Shown: positions 23,652 through 33,160, counted from the stretch's first letter. The stretch is 45,486 bases of DNA from JBOHTO01 sp050733695 (GCA_050733695.1 JBOHTO010000032.1:1-45486); one strand, 5' to 3'. Program-made: numbers and translations. Notes: a model not told the origin generated them from the letters alone.

Positions 23652-23679
23652 CGTCATTCCCCCGGAAAGAGGGAATCCA
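23652..23679 (+). repeat. REP-like palindromic repeat, copy 4
   Basis: A degenerate copy (CGTCATTCCCCC then GGGAATCCAG) in the 278-nt region 23595-23872 between the permease and the next lipoprotein gene. The remainder of that region shows no gene; it should contain the promoter of the downstream operon. Confidence 0.75.
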
Positions 23680-23872
23680 GGTGTGAGGGCACACGACAGG
23701 GCTGAACGAGGGTGGTGGCCAGGCCGGGGAAGCCCCGCCAGTGCGTTACCGGCTCGTGACGTCCCAGTCCGTTGACGGCGAGATGGATCGGGTTCAGCTT
23801 ACGCCGCGGGAAACAGGTGGGTTCGGCGATTCCTGGCCCCACGGTAAATCATCTTCAGTAGCAGGCCCTCCC

Positions 23873-25768
23873 ATGAACCGACCGCTTGCATTCGCGCTGA
23901 TGGCCTCCATGATCTCGGCCATCTCCTGCGACGAGGCATCCGCTCCCATCGGTGAGCGTGGAAGCATCACCGCACGGGCGTACGTCGATACGGACGCGTC
24001 CGGAACCTTCACCGCGTCTGACGACGTCCTGAGCGGAGCAGATGTGGCGCTGTTCCGCGGCGGCGAGGAGATCGCCTCCGGTGCCACCGGCCCCGATGGG
24101 AGCATCACCTTCGAGAACCTCGAGCCCGGGAGTTACCGCGTGGAGTTCGTCAGTGCCCCCCCGGCCGGCTCGGCGCTCACTACGGCCGGATCGGCGGTCG
24201 CGGTCGTGGGCTTTCGCGGAGAGCCGGCCACGGTCGATTTCAGATTCGTCTACTTCCCGGGGAGTATCGAGGGGCGCGTGTATCGCGACGACGACGCGAG
24301 CGGCTCGTTCGATCCCGCGCAGGACACGCCCGGGATCGGGCTGTACGTGCTGCTGAAGGCCGACGACGGTGGGACACCGGGAGCGACGCTCGACTCCACA
24401 ACGACCGACGATGAGGGGCGCTATGAGTTCTCCCGCGTCGCACCTGGAAGCTATTTCGTCGTGTTCGAGGATCGGGCGACGATCGATTACGGTGTGACCG
24501 GCAACACGCGCGCAGTGGTTGTCGCGCCTGCCGGATCACTGACCGCCGACGCGACGTTCGAGGGCTCGCTGCTCATCCCGATCGCGCTCGCACGCTCGCG
24601 GCCGATCGGCGCTGGTGTGACCGTCCGGGGACAGGTGACCTTTCCGCCGGGCACGGACGTGTCCGGGAGCGGCGGCGCGAACTCGAAGATCTTCATCCAG
24701 GACGAGACTGGCGGGATCATCGTCTTCTCCGTTCCTACGGCGGACACTCTCCTCTATGGCGTGGGCGACGTGATCGAGGTGAGCGGGACGATCGACGAGT
24801 TCAACGGCGAGCTGGAGATCGTTTCGCCGACTGTCGTGTTCATCGCCGATGGCAGCGAGCCGGCGCCGGTGAACAGCACGGGAGCGGAGATCAACGCGCT
24901 GGTCGATGAGGCCGAACTGGTGGTCGTCACCGGTCTCATCGTCGACTCGATCCCCGGAACCGGCACCACAACGTTCAATGTGTTCACGACCGCGCCCGAC
25001 GGCGAGACGGTGCTCGTGCGCGCGAGCGACGCCAGGACACGATTGACCAGGGCGCACTTTGTCGTGGGCAGGACGTACACGATCAAGGGTGTACTCTCGC
25101 AGTTCTTCGGGGATGCACAGATCCTGCCTCGCTCGCCGGCAGACGTCGTGGACACGACACCGGGTGGCGGCGGTGGCGGCGGGCTCGTGATCAACGAGCT
25201 CATGCCGAACCCGTCTGCCGTGTTCGATAGCCAGGGCGAGTGGCTCGAGATTCTCAACCTCGGCGCGTCTCCCATTGACCTCCAGAACTATCGTCTGACG
25301 GGCAATAGCGCGGGCGATACCGCGACGATACTGGTGTCGCTGATCGTTCCCGCAGGCGGCTACGTCGTCCTTGGCAACAACACCGATCCGCTCACCAATG
25401 GCGGCGCCCCGGTCGATTACGACTATGGCGGATACACTCTCAACAACAGCAACGACCACGTCGTCCTGCGTGACCCGGCGGGGGCGGTCGTGGATTCCGT
25501 CGACTACGACACCGGGCCTCCGATTGGCGCGAGCTGGGCGCTCACGGATCCGTCGTCGGACAACACAGTCGTCCCGGGCACGAACTGGATCGAGTCGACC
25601 TCGACGTTCGGAGCCGGGGACAAGGGAACTCCAAACGCGCAGAACGACGGCTACATCTCCCCGTCGCCCGCGCTACTTCTCCCCATACGGTCCGGTGTCA
25701 TGAGGACGAACGTTTCGCCCGGCTCGTGGCACCCCACTTCAACCCCTCGCGGGATTCTCAGCCGATGA
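23873..25768 (+). CDS. Multidomain lipoprotein: prealbumin-like repeats, OB-fold domain, lamin-tail domain
   Basis: 631 residues with a lipoprotein signal (SMISAISC, Cys19). Residues 30-125 and 132-230 are two SdrB/carboxypeptidase-regulatory-like units (YVDTDASGTF, YRDDDASGSF; each ends in a PGSY turn). Residues about 248-425 hold OB-fold nucleic-acid-binding-like repeats (VRGQVTFPPG, IFIQDETGGIIVF, IEVSGTIDEFNGELEIVSP), as seen in extracellular nucleases. After a Gly-rich linker, residues 438-590 are a lamin tail domain (VINELMPNP, EWLEILNLGASPIDLQNYRLT, VPAGGYVVLGNN, DHVVLRDPAGAVVDSVDY). The stop overlaps the next lipoprotein's ATG. No nuclease catalytic motif is visible, so a binding role is inferred. 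Confidence 0.82.
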   Translation: MNRPLAFALMASMISAISCDEASAPIGERGSITARAYVDTDASGTFTASDDVLSGADVALFRGGEEIASGATGPDGSITFENLEPGSYRVEFVSAPPAGSALTTAGSAVAVVGFRGEPATVDFRFVYFPGSIEGRVYRDDDASGSFDPAQDTPGIGLYVLLKADDGGTPGATLDSTTTDDEGRYEFSRVAPGSYFVVFEDRATIDYGVTGNTRAVVVAPAGSLTADATFEGSLLIPIALARSRPIGAGVTVRGQVTFPPGTDVSGSGGANSKIFIQDETGGIIVFSVPTADTLLYGVGDVIEVSGTIDEFNGELEIVSPTVVFIADGSEPAPVNSTGAEINALVDEAELVVVTGLIVDSIPGTGTTTFNVFTTAPDGETVLVRASDARTRLTRAHFVVGRTYTIKGVLSQFFGDAQILPRSPADVVDTTPGGGGGGGLVINELMPNPSAVFDSQGEWLEILNLGASPIDLQNYRLTGNSAGDTATILVSLIVPAGGYVVLGNNTDPLTNGGAPVDYDYGGYTLNNSNDHVVLRDPAGAVVDSVDYDTGPPIGASWALTDPSSDNTVVPGTNWIESTSTFGAGDKGTPNAQNDGYISPSPALLLPIRSGVMRTNVSPGSWHPTSTPRGILSR

Positions 25769-26766
25769 AGCCATCGAACATTCGCCCCGGGGGTCGCACC
25801 GCCGGTCTGCTTGTCGCGCTGACGCTGGTTGCAGCGTGCGCCGAGGATCCCGTGGGTCAGTTCGAGGTCGAGGGCGCCGGGAGCCTTGCGGGCCAGCTCT
25901 TCTTCGATGCCGACAACAACGGGCTGTTCACGCCGGTGGGCGGCGACACCTTGCTCGTGGGCGTGCCCATCGAGATACGGCAACGCGGCGGGAGCGCCGT
26001 GCTGGCGTCCACGACCACGGATGCGTCGGGCTTCTTCTCCGTGGACGGCCTGCCGCCGGGGACGCACGATGTATTCGTCGTGACCGGACCGGGGACAACC
26101 GGCGAGCTCGTGTTCTGCCGTAATCCGCTCGCGACATCGGTGTTCATCGACGAGCAGGCGTTCGTCTCGATAGTCGGGCGGCTGGGTTGTGTCGTTTCGA
26201 TCGCGGAGGCGGAGGAGGCGGATCTCGATGCGACGGTGACGATATCGGGGATCGTCACGGCGGGGCAGGGTACGTTCCGCGGTGACAATGCCTACGTCCA
26301 GGATGTCACGGGCGGGATACTCATCTTCGGGCTTCCGGGGGCGCCGGGTCTCGAGCTCGGCGACAGCGTCGAGATCACGGGCGTGCTGGACGAGTTCAAC
26401 GGCGAGCTGGAGATCGTGAGCCCACGCGTGGCTCCGAACATAACGGCGGGCGTCGCAGTTCCGGCACCCAGGGTGCTGACCACGGCCGCAATCGCCGGGA
26501 CGGCCGCCACCTCGGCCGACATCGGCCGCCTGGTCCGGGTGCAGGCGGCCACGGTGGGCGCCTTCTCCGGATCGAACGGCAGCATCGACGACGGGTCGGG
26601 GGCCGCGATCATCCGGCTCGACGGAAATGTCTCCGGTGTGCTCACTCCGGCCAGCTTCGAGACTGGCAAGTGCTACGATGTGACCGGCATCCTCGGAATC
26701 TTCAGGGGCGCCCCGCAGCTCAAGCCGCGCCTGGCAAGCGACGTCGCGGAGGTTCCGTGCAACTGA
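25765..26766 (+). CDS. OB-fold lipoprotein, paralog of the preceding gene's middle domain
   Basis: 333 residues, lipoprotein signal LLVALTLVAAC (Cys25). An SdrB/prealbumin-like unit (GQLFFDADNNGLFTPVGGD to LPPGTHDVFVV) is followed by OB-fold-like units (VTISGIVTAGQGTFRGDNAYVQDVTGGILIFG; VEITGVLDEFNGELEIVSP; about residues 157-333). It is the same architecture as the upstream protein without the lamin tail. A 29-nt stretch is identical between the two genes (24794-24822 and 26389-26417). Start ATG overlaps the upstream stop (ATGA), so the two are translationally coupled and upstream of a TonB receptor 44 nt away. Function inferred only: surface ligand (possibly nucleic acid) binding. Confidence 0.8.
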   Translation: MKPSNIRPGGRTAGLLVALTLVAACAEDPVGQFEVEGAGSLAGQLFFDADNNGLFTPVGGDTLLVGVPIEIRQRGGSAVLASTTTDASGFFSVDGLPPGTHDVFVVTGPGTTGELVFCRNPLATSVFIDEQAFVSIVGRLGCVVSIAEAEEADLDATVTISGIVTAGQGTFRGDNAYVQDVTGGILIFGLPGAPGLELGDSVEITGVLDEFNGELEIVSPRVAPNITAGVAVPAPRVLTTAAIAGTAATSADIGRLVRVQAATVGAFSGSNGSIDDGSGAAIIRLDGNVSGVLTPASFETGKCYDVTGILGIFRGAPQLKPRLASDVAEVPCN

Positions 26767-26810
26767 GTGTCACACCCACCTCAATCCCGTTCGCGGAGAT
26801 CAGCGCTCGC

Positions 26811-29800
26811 ATGCCCAGTCGCTTCCTTCGTTCGATCTCCGCGCGAATCGCCGCAGCGGTGGGACTTTCGTTCGTGCTCCTTGCGGGCTCGTCGTCCACT
26901 GTCGACGCGCAGGGCACGACCACCGGAGCCATCCGCGGGAGGGTGACGGACGATGCCGGTGCGCCCGTCGACGCTGCCGCGCTTTCGGCGGTGAACAGCG
27001 AGACCGGATTCACGCGCGTTGCGCAGTCCGGAGCGGACGGACAGTACATGCTGCGGCTTCTGCCGCCCGGCATGTATACCGTCACAGCACGGCGCATCGG
27101 CTTCCAGGCGCGCGCGGTCGCCGAGGTGCGCGTCATAGTTGGCAGCACCACGCCGGTCGATATGACGATCAGTCCCACGGCGGTGACGCTCGCGGACGTC
27201 GAGATCATCGCGCAGGCGGCGGAGGTCGACGTGACCAACGCCGGCGTCAAGAAGACCGTTGGCCAGGAGGAGATCGACAACCTCCCGGCGCTGGGTCGGG
27301 ACTTCACCGACTTCATCAATCTCTCCGGGCTCGTGAGCCCGCAACCGGAAGAGACGACGGGCGGCCAGTTCTCCATTGCCGGCGCGCGCCCCTCGCAGAC
27401 CAGTCTGCAGATCGACGGCGTGGACGCGAACAACTCCTTCTTCGGCGAGAACCGGGGCGGGAGCCGCATTCCGTTCGCCTTCTCGCTCGAATCCATCCGC
27501 GAGTTCCAGATCATCACGAACGGGTTCGACGTGGAGTACGGTAACTACTCCGGCGGGATCGTGAACATCGTCACCCGCGGCGGGACCAACACTTTCGGTG
27601 GTTCGGTGTACGGCAACATCCGCGACGATGCACTCACGGCCAACAACTTCGACGGGACGGAGCCGAACAACTACGAAGTGCAGCAGTACGCGGCACGGGT
27701 CGAGGGGCCGGTGATCGAGGACAGGCTCTTCTATCTCTTCTCGCTGGACGGCCAGCGGCGGCGCGAACCGTTCCGCCCCTTCAACGTCGAGGCTTTCAGG
27801 CGCGAGGGTGACATCGCCGAAGCGGACAGCCTGCAGCGATTTCTGTCGATTCTCGAGAGCGTCTACGGAATCGACAACCCCGCTGCCGGCTATGCGCCGT
27901 TCGAGATAACGAACGATGTGCTGACGCTCTTCGGGCGCGTGGACTGGACGTTGAACGACAGGAATCGTCTATCGGTCCGCAACAATTTCTCCGACTACGA
28001 GAACGCGAACGAGGCAGGCGGCTTCGCGATCGATGGCGGAAGATCGCAGGCGGAGCGCCTCACCGGCCGGACGAACTCGCTCGTGGCCGAGCTCACGAGC
28101 CAGTTCTCGCCCGTCCTCTACAATGTGGCTCGCGTTCAGTACGCCACCGAGAATCGTCCGCGGGTCGGAAACGAGCTTCGGCCGACGCTCATAGTCAACG
28201 CCGGCATCGAGAGCTTCGAATATGGCGGCAACTTCATCTCCTTCAACAACGACCTGGATGAGAGCAAGATCCAGATCATCGACAATCTGACCTTCGTCGC
28301 CGGGAGTCACACGCTCAAGGCCGGAACGAACAATACGTTCTCCAGCTTCGACAACGCGTTCTGGCTCAACGGGTCCGGGAACTTCAACTTCAACAGCCTG
28401 GCCGATTTCGAGGCGGGCATTGCGTCCAGTTACGACCGCGGAGTACGAGCGGATGGGCTGCCACCCATGGCCGAGTTCTCGGCGCAGGAATACTCGTTCT
28501 ACGCCCAGGATGAATGGCAGGCGACGAACAGGCTGCTCGGGATCCTCGGGCTGAGATACGATGTCGCGAGATACGGCGATCGTCCCGGGCGCGTCATAGA
28601 TGTCGAACGCGCCTTCGGATTCGAGACAGGCACGGCACCGATCGACAACAACAACGTATCTCCGCGCGTCTCGTTCACGTACGACCTCAACGGCAACGCG
28701 ACGGACATCCTGCGTGCCGGGGCGGGTCTCTTCTACGGCCGCGTGCCGTTTGTCCTTGGAAGCAATGTCGCCATAACGGATGTGCCGTTCCTGTCGTTGC
28801 AGTGCCGCGGAGAACCCGGGGATCCGGACGCTCCGCCCTCACCAACGGGGTACGGGTCGTTCTCATCCGACGGTTCGGACAACCCCTTCAACTGCGCGGG
28901 TGCCGCGGGCGTCGGCGGGGTTCCGTCCTACACGTTCTGGCAACCCGACTTCGAGATTCCGGAGACTCTCAAGGCCAACATCGGCTATGAGCGACTGTTC
29001 ATGGCAAGTACACGTGCCTCCGTTGACCTCATATTCTCGGAATCCGACAAGCTCTACACCGTGCGCAATCTCAACCTGCGCGAGGCGCAGTTCACCCTCG
29101 ACGGTGAGGGTGGTCGCCGGGTGTTCGTACCCGAGGCAGCGTTCGTGCCGGCCAATTCGGCGGGCTCCGCGCGGCTGCGCAACACGGACTTCGGCAACCT
29201 GCTCATCAATTACAACGACGGTGTGGCTCGCTCATTCGCGGCCACGTTCAACCTGGACCACCGTTTCGGTGAGAGCTCGCAGCTCACTGGTTCCTACACC
29301 TACACCCGCGCGCACGACAATTCCTCGTATTCCTGCTGCACGGCGAACGAGGGTTTCACGGGTCAGGACTACGGTGCGCTCGGCCCCAATGTGATCGGTG
29401 CCATAGGCGACGAAGCTGCCGGCTGGGGGCCCAGCGACTTCGTTCGCAACCACACCTTCATTCTCTCCGGGATCATCCGGCTCCCGTGGGATATCAGGGC
29501 GACGACGATCTGGCGCCTCCAGAGCGGTACGCCGTGGACGCCCGAGATTCGCGGTGACATCAACGGCGATGGCGTGAGGTTCAACGACCGGCCATTCATC
29601 TTCCGGCCCGAAGACCTGCCGGTTTTCGTACCAGCGGGAACACCGGCCGGTGAGGCCGACGCTATCATTGCACAGAACCGCTCGGTGTATGCCGAGCTGC
29701 TGGCCGAACACGACTGCGTCGGGGATTATGTGGGCCAGATCGTTCCGCGCAACACCTGCCGGCAGCCATGGTTCAACCGCTTCGACCTGAGCCTGCGAAA

Positions 29801-30059
29801 GGAGTTCGCCACGTTCTCGGGACAGTCGGCCGAGCTGTCACTGGATCTGTTCAACGTGCTGAACGGTCTCGACAAGGGATGGGGCCGCTACGAGGCCGTG
29901 CAGGGTCCGGATCGCAATCTGGTCGCACCGCAGGCGTACGACCCCGCTACCGGCGACGTGCTGTATACCGTGTCTCCCGACTTCGCTGAGAGCTCGACGC
30001 TCGGCGGCAATCTGCTGCTTCAGTTCAGCGCGCAGGTCGGGGTGCGTTACAGCTTCTAG
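26811..30059 (+). CDS. TonB-dependent receptor with N-terminal carboxypeptidase-regulatory domain (Oar/SusC-like)
   Basis: Outer-membrane beta-barrel transporter of 1082 residues driven by TonB. Signal peptide to VDA33, so the predicted mature N-terminus is Gln34. Residues about 37-118 form the regulatory-like domain (GAIRGRVTDDAGAPV, LLPPGMYTVTARRIGF). About 135-240 is the plug (LPALGRDFTDFINLSGL, QTSLQIDGVDANNSFFGENRGG, IREFQIITNGFDVEYGNYSGGIVNIVTRGGTN). The rest is barrel, ending in VGVRYSF with the terminal aromatic. The ATG at 26811 gives a clean signal peptide; upstream codons overlap the preceding gene. No SusD follows. Its position after two OB-fold lipoproteins suggests they act on the same substrate. 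Confidence 0.9.
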   Translation: MPSRFLRSISARIAAAVGLSFVLLAGSSSTVDAQGTTTGAIRGRVTDDAGAPVDAAALSAVNSETGFTRVAQSGADGQYMLRLLPPGMYTVTARRIGFQARAVAEVRVIVGSTTPVDMTISPTAVTLADVEIIAQAAEVDVTNAGVKKTVGQEEIDNLPALGRDFTDFINLSGLVSPQPEETTGGQFSIAGARPSQTSLQIDGVDANNSFFGENRGGSRIPFAFSLESIREFQIITNGFDVEYGNYSGGIVNIVTRGGTNTFGGSVYGNIRDDALTANNFDGTEPNNYEVQQYAARVEGPVIEDRLFYLFSLDGQRRREPFRPFNVEAFRREGDIAEADSLQRFLSILESVYGIDNPAAGYAPFEITNDVLTLFGRVDWTLNDRNRLSVRNNFSDYENANEAGGFAIDGGRSQAERLTGRTNSLVAELTSQFSPVLYNVARVQYATENRPRVGNELRPTLIVNAGIESFEYGGNFISFNNDLDESKIQIIDNLTFVAGSHTLKAGTNNTFSSFDNAFWLNGSGNFNFNSLADFEAGIASSYDRGVRADGLPPMAEFSAQEYSFYAQDEWQATNRLLGILGLRYDVARYGDRPGRVIDVERAFGFETGTAPIDNNNVSPRVSFTYDLNGNATDILRAGAGLFYGRVPFVLGSNVAITDVPFLSLQCRGEPGDPDAPPSPTGYGSFSSDGSDNPFNCAGAAGVGGVPSYTFWQPDFEIPETLKANIGYERLFMASTRASVDLIFSESDKLYTVRNLNLREAQFTLDGEGGRRVFVPEAAFVPANSAGSARLRNTDFGNLLINYNDGVARSFAATFNLDHRFGESSQLTGSYTYTRAHDNSSYSCCTANEGFTGQDYGALGPNVIGAIGDEAAGWGPSDFVRNHTFILSGIIRLPWDIRATTIWRLQSGTPWTPEIRGDINGDGVRFNDRPFIFRPEDLPVFVPAGTPAGEADAIIAQNRSVYAELLAEHDCVGDYVGQIVPRNTCRQPWFNRFDLSLRKEFATFSGQSAELSLDLFNVLNGLDKGWGRYEAVQGPDRNLVAPQAYDPATGDVLYTVSPDFAESSTLGGNLLLQFSAQVGVRYSF

Positions 30060-30091
30060 CTCCAGCCGGAACGGAGTGGCCCCACGAACGT

Positions 30092-30118
30092 TGTCATTCC
30101 CGCGAAAGCGGGAATCCA
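30092..30118 (+). repeat. REP-like palindromic repeat, copy 5 (consensus form)
   Basis: A perfect palindrome ATTCCCGC-GAAA-GCGGGAAT lies in the 146-nt gap between the convergent TonB receptor and endonuclease genes. The hairpin could terminate transcription from either side. Confidence 0.92.
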
Positions 30119-30133
30119 TTCTCTCGCAAACGT

Positions 30134-30160
30134 TGTCGCTCCCGCGAAAGCGGGGATGCA
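30134..30160 (+). repeat. REP-like palindromic repeat, copy 6
   Basis: Second copy 42 nt after copy 5, in the same orientation, with arms GCTCCCGC/GCGGGGAT around GAAA and two mismatches from consensus. The pair forms a direct tandem. Confidence 0.85.
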
Positions 30161-30205
30161 TTTCCCGGTCTGCCGGGGACGTTCAACCAACTGGCCAGCC
30201 AGCCC

Positions 30206-31357
30206 TCAGTTCGGAAAGTCCCCCACCGCCTCGACCAACTCCGGCCGGTCCACGAAGGGGTTCCGGTTCCCCTGCGCCCGGAAGATCCTGTCATTTCGCC
30301 CCCGCTCGAACTGGCTCACGGGATCTTCCGCCGCCCACTGGAGCAGCGTCGATTCCTCGACGTTGAAGTTGGCGAGCGTGAACGAAGGCGTCCGCTCGGA
30401 CTCGTAGCGCACATGGAAGTAGAAGATCGCACGCGCGATGTCTCCCTTCTTCGAGTCGCGCGGCTCGAACACCGTGCGTCCGCTCGCATCGCGGCCCAGG
30501 CGGCTGTGCTCGCCCGTGCCCGACGGGTCGGGGCTCAGCCAGAACACCGTTCCCGTAACCTCGCCGAACGGGTTGTTGCTGCGCTGGCCGTTGGCCTCGG
30601 CGTCAGCGGTGAACAGGATGTGTATGTCGCTGTTCGCCGGATCCTCATTCGCGCCCCGGCTCTGGGGCCAGGCGTGTTCCGTGTTGAATTCTGCAGCCGC
30701 GGCATCGCTCCGGCTGTCCACGCCAGCCGCGCAACGGCCGGTGTACACGTCCACGAGTACGTTGTCGTCATTGGGATCAGCAACGATCGCATACAGCGAA
30801 TCCCGCGCGCTCGTGTAGCCGAGCACGCGATGAGCGTCGATGATCTCGTTCAGCGCCGCGATGAGTGCCGTGCCGGTCTTCCCCTCCGCCGGGGCGTAGT
30901 ACCCGGCCGGGAGGTTGGACGCAGCGGACAGCGGAGCGACTTCGCACGCCGCGAGACCGCTCCCTCCACCACCCGAGGGCGGCGCTTCAACGCTGCAGGT
31001 GACCAGCGCCGTGGCCCAGCATCCGTTGAAGGGGCCCGACCCGGCAGCGGCAGTGACGTCGACCTCGTAGCGCCGCCCGCGTTCGGCCGTGAAGCTCACA
31101 CGTTCGCAGTTGGAGGCGCTCGCGCTCGTCTCCCCCGCGACAGTGAGATCGAAATTGACGCCCGCGGGGCCGCAGATTCCGACGTTGGCCGGTCCGCCGT
31201 CGCCCGCGACGAAGCTCGCCGTCGCAGTCCCGGACGTGGCGACGGTCCCGCTGAACTGGCCGGTGAGGGGAAGAAACGTCGCCGGCTCGGTGGAGCCGGA
31301 CCCACAGCCGCCGGCAACGAACGCGACCATCACAGCGAGAAAGGAGCGACCCATCAT
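30206..31357 (-). CDS. Endonuclease I family lipoprotein (extracellular nuclease)
   Basis: 383 residues with a lipoprotein signal (AFVAGGC, Cys18), so a surface- or periplasm-anchored nuclease. Residues about 25-125 are a beta-rich pre-domain resembling bacterial pre-peptidase or stalk domains. From about 150 the endonuclease I (beta-beta-alpha metal) fold follows: LVDVYTGR, AEFNTEHAWPQSRG (catalytic His228), SDIHILFTAD, KGDIARAIFYFHVRYE (Asp306) and the closing GNRNPFVDRPELVE. The family degrades DNA, sometimes RNA, without sequence specificity. It is convergent with the TonB receptor and 49 nt downstream of mlaD on the same strand. Confidence 0.92.
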   Translation of the reverse strand: MMGRSFLAVMVAFVAGGCGSGSTEPATFLPLTGQFSGTVATSGTATASFVAGDGGPANVGICGPAGVNFDLTVAGETSASASNCERVSFTAERGRRYEVDVTAAAGSGPFNGCWATALVTCSVEAPPSGGGGSGLAACEVAPLSAASNLPAGYYAPAEGKTGTALIAALNEIIDAHRVLGYTSARDSLYAIVADPNDDNVLVDVYTGRCAAGVDSRSDAAAAEFNTEHAWPQSRGANEDPANSDIHILFTADAEANGQRSNNPFGEVTGTVFWLSPDPSGTGEHSRLGRDASGRTVFEPRDSKKGDIARAIFYFHVRYESERTPSFTLANFNVEESTLLQWAAEDPVSQFERGRNDRIFRAQGNRNPFVDRPELVEAVGDFPN

Positions 31358-31406
31358 GATGCGAAACCGGGTTGATCGCGGACTCCCGCGATGAAAGCAG
31401 GCAACG

Positions 31407-32288
31407 TCAGAATATCTCGAGATTGATGTACTTCCGCGGATTCTTCTTGAAATCCGTGGCCAGTGAATCGAGTTGCGTCACGAGCGACCGCAGATCGCGA
31501 TACAACATCGGGTCGTTGACGAGCTGGCCCGCGGTCCCCTGGCCGCTGTCGACCTTGGCCAGCACGCTCACGAGCCTCGTGCTCGCGCCGTGCATCTCGT
31601 TCGTGATCATGGCCAGATTCCGACTCGACTCCTCGAGCCCCGCGAGCGTCTCCGACACCGTGGCAGAATCGATCGCCGACGCCGCGCGCCGCAGCGACGC
31701 GGTCGTCGCCGAGAGCGAGCGCGCCTGCTCCTCGGCAATGTCGTTGAGCTTGAGCATCAGCCGGTTGGTCGCCGCGAGCGTCTGTCTGAGATCCGCGATG
31801 CCGCCCTCCTGAACGAGCTGCAGCTCGATTGCACTGGCCACGTCGGAAAGCGATTGCCCGACGGTGTCCATGCGCGCGATGATGTTGTCGATGGAGGGCT
31901 CGGGCCGTCCGAGCGGGATCGTGTCGCCCTCCTCGTGCGACTCGCGTACGCCGAGCGTTGGGGCGAGTTTGATGGCGGCATCGCCGAATATGCCGACCGG
32001 GACCACAGTCGCCGTCGTCCCCAGCGGCACCGTGTAGTCATCGTTGATGCGCATCGTGGCGTCCAGCCAGCCGTCCCGCTTCAGGTCCACGCGGCTCACG
32101 ATTCCCACATCGACGCCGGCAAGCAGCACCGGCTGCCCCTGCTTGAGGCCGGCACCCCAGGGGAATCGGGCGTACAGCGGATAGCCCGAGGAGAGACCCC
32201 CGCGTGCGAGCCACAGCGTACCCGTCACGAGCACGGCAGTGGCGATGGTCAGCAGTATTCCGACGAGGACCTCGTCGCGTCTCTTCAT
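31407..32288 (-). CDS. mlaD: MlaD-like MCE-domain lipid transport protein
   Basis: 293 residues anchored by an N-terminal span (VLVGILLTIATAVLVTGTLWL, about 7-27). The MCE domain covers about residues 37-115 (YARFPWGAGLKQGQPVLLAGVDVGIVSRVDL). A long helical/coiled-coil tail extends to the end, closing in DFKKNPRKYINLEIF, a signature of this group. MCE proteins form hexameric channels that bind phospholipid in the periplasm and dock on the MlaE permease. Its GTG/ATG region overlaps the mlaE stop by 4 nt. The matching ATPase MlaF is not in the window. Confidence 0.92.
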   Translation of the reverse strand: MKRRDEVLVGILLTIATAVLVTGTLWLARGGLSSGYPLYARFPWGAGLKQGQPVLLAGVDVGIVSRVDLKRDGWLDATMRINDDYTVPLGTTATVVPVGIFGDAAIKLAPTLGVRESHEEGDTIPLGRPEPSIDNIIARMDTVGQSLSDVASAIELQLVQEGGIADLRQTLAATNRLMLKLNDIAEEQARSLSATTASLRRAASAIDSATVSETLAGLEESSRNLAMITNEMHGASTRLVSVLAKVDSGQGTAGQLVNDPMLYRDLRSLVTQLDSLATDFKKNPRKYINLEIF

Positions 32289-33142
32289 GCCTGGATGTTC
32301 TGGGCGAGCAGGAGGGCGATCAGCACGTCGAGCGACAGGATGGCCACCGACGTCACGACCACGGCGCTGGCGGTGGAACGTCCCACCCCCTCCGCGCCGG
32401 CCTCGGTAATGTAGCCCTCATACGTGCAGAAGAAAGCGATGGCGAGGCCGAAGAAGGTCGCCTTGATGAGGCTGTACACGATCTGAAACTCCGTGAACGC
32501 CAGCCGCAGCCCCTCGGTGAATTCGGCCGAGGTCACGTCCGTTACACCGGTCGCCGTGAGAAATGCGGCGCCAATACCGATCGCATCAGCCAGAATAGTG
32601 AGCACGGGGAGCATCACCAGGGCGGCCAGAACGCGCGGCACGACGAGGTAGGCAATCGGATCGTATGCAAGTGTCTCCAGCGCGTCGATCTGCTCGGTCA
32701 CGCGCATGGTGCCGATCTCGGCGGTCATCCGCGCACCTACGCGCCCGGTCAGGACGAGCGCCGTGAGCAGCGGTCCGAGCTCGAGCACGATCGACTGCCG
32801 CACGATGAGCCCCACCACGGAGTTCTGCACGCCGGCGAAGAGCTGGTAACGGGTCTGAAAGGCGGTCACGGCCCCGATGAACGCGGCCACGATCGCCGTG
32901 AGCAGGAGCGAGTCCACGCCGATGGTGCGCATCTGCCGCATGGTGAGCGGCAGATACGTCCGCGGCTCGGACAGCGCGCGAAAAATATCGCCCACGAAGA
33001 AGGCACGTCCACCGACTCCCGCAAACACGGCCTTCGTGAATCGCGTGATTTTGCGGAAGAGACGTATCCCCGTCCGCTGCACGACCGGGAACGTCTCGGT
33101 GGGGCGCGGGTCGGTCCCGGCGGGATAGTGGAAGTCGTTCAC
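32285..33142 (-). CDS. mlaE: MlaE-like lipid ABC transporter permease
   Basis: 285 residues, GTG start. An amphipathic N-terminal region is followed by about five spans. The conserved loop reads LTALVLTGRVGARMTAEIGTMRVTEQIDALETL, the hallmark of MlaE/Ttg2B permeases, followed by PRVLAALVMLPVL and EFTEGLRLAFTEFQIVYSLIKATFFGLAIAFF. It forms the membrane core that couples MlaF ATPase to MlaD for phospholipid transport between membranes. A REP repeat lies 19 nt upstream of the GTG, in the 55-nt gap after lptG, so the lptFG and mlaED pairs may be one transcript. Confidence 0.94.
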   Translation of the reverse strand: MNDFHYPAGTDPRPTETFPVVQRTGIRLFRKITRFTKAVFAGVGGRAFFVGDIFRALSEPRTYLPLTMRQMRTIGVDSLLLTAIVAAFIGAVTAFQTRYQLFAGVQNSVVGLIVRQSIVLELGPLLTALVLTGRVGARMTAEIGTMRVTEQIDALETLAYDPIAYLVVPRVLAALVMLPVLTILADAIGIGAAFLTATGVTDVTSAEFTEGLRLAFTEFQIVYSLIKATFFGLAIAFFCTYEGYITEAGAEGVGRSTASAVVVTSVAILSLDVLIALLLAQNIQA

Positions 33143-33160
33143 CGCGGTGTTGCCGGGAGA

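Noticed and set aside
30092..30160. CRISPR array from two repeats at a 42-nt period
   Set aside because: Only two copies, palindromic, also scattered singly elsewhere in both orientations, and no cas genes: a REP pair instead.
30413..31375. Plus-strand 320-codon frame opposite the endonuclease gene
   Set aside because: Shadow frame; the minus strand encodes the endonuclease I motifs throughout.
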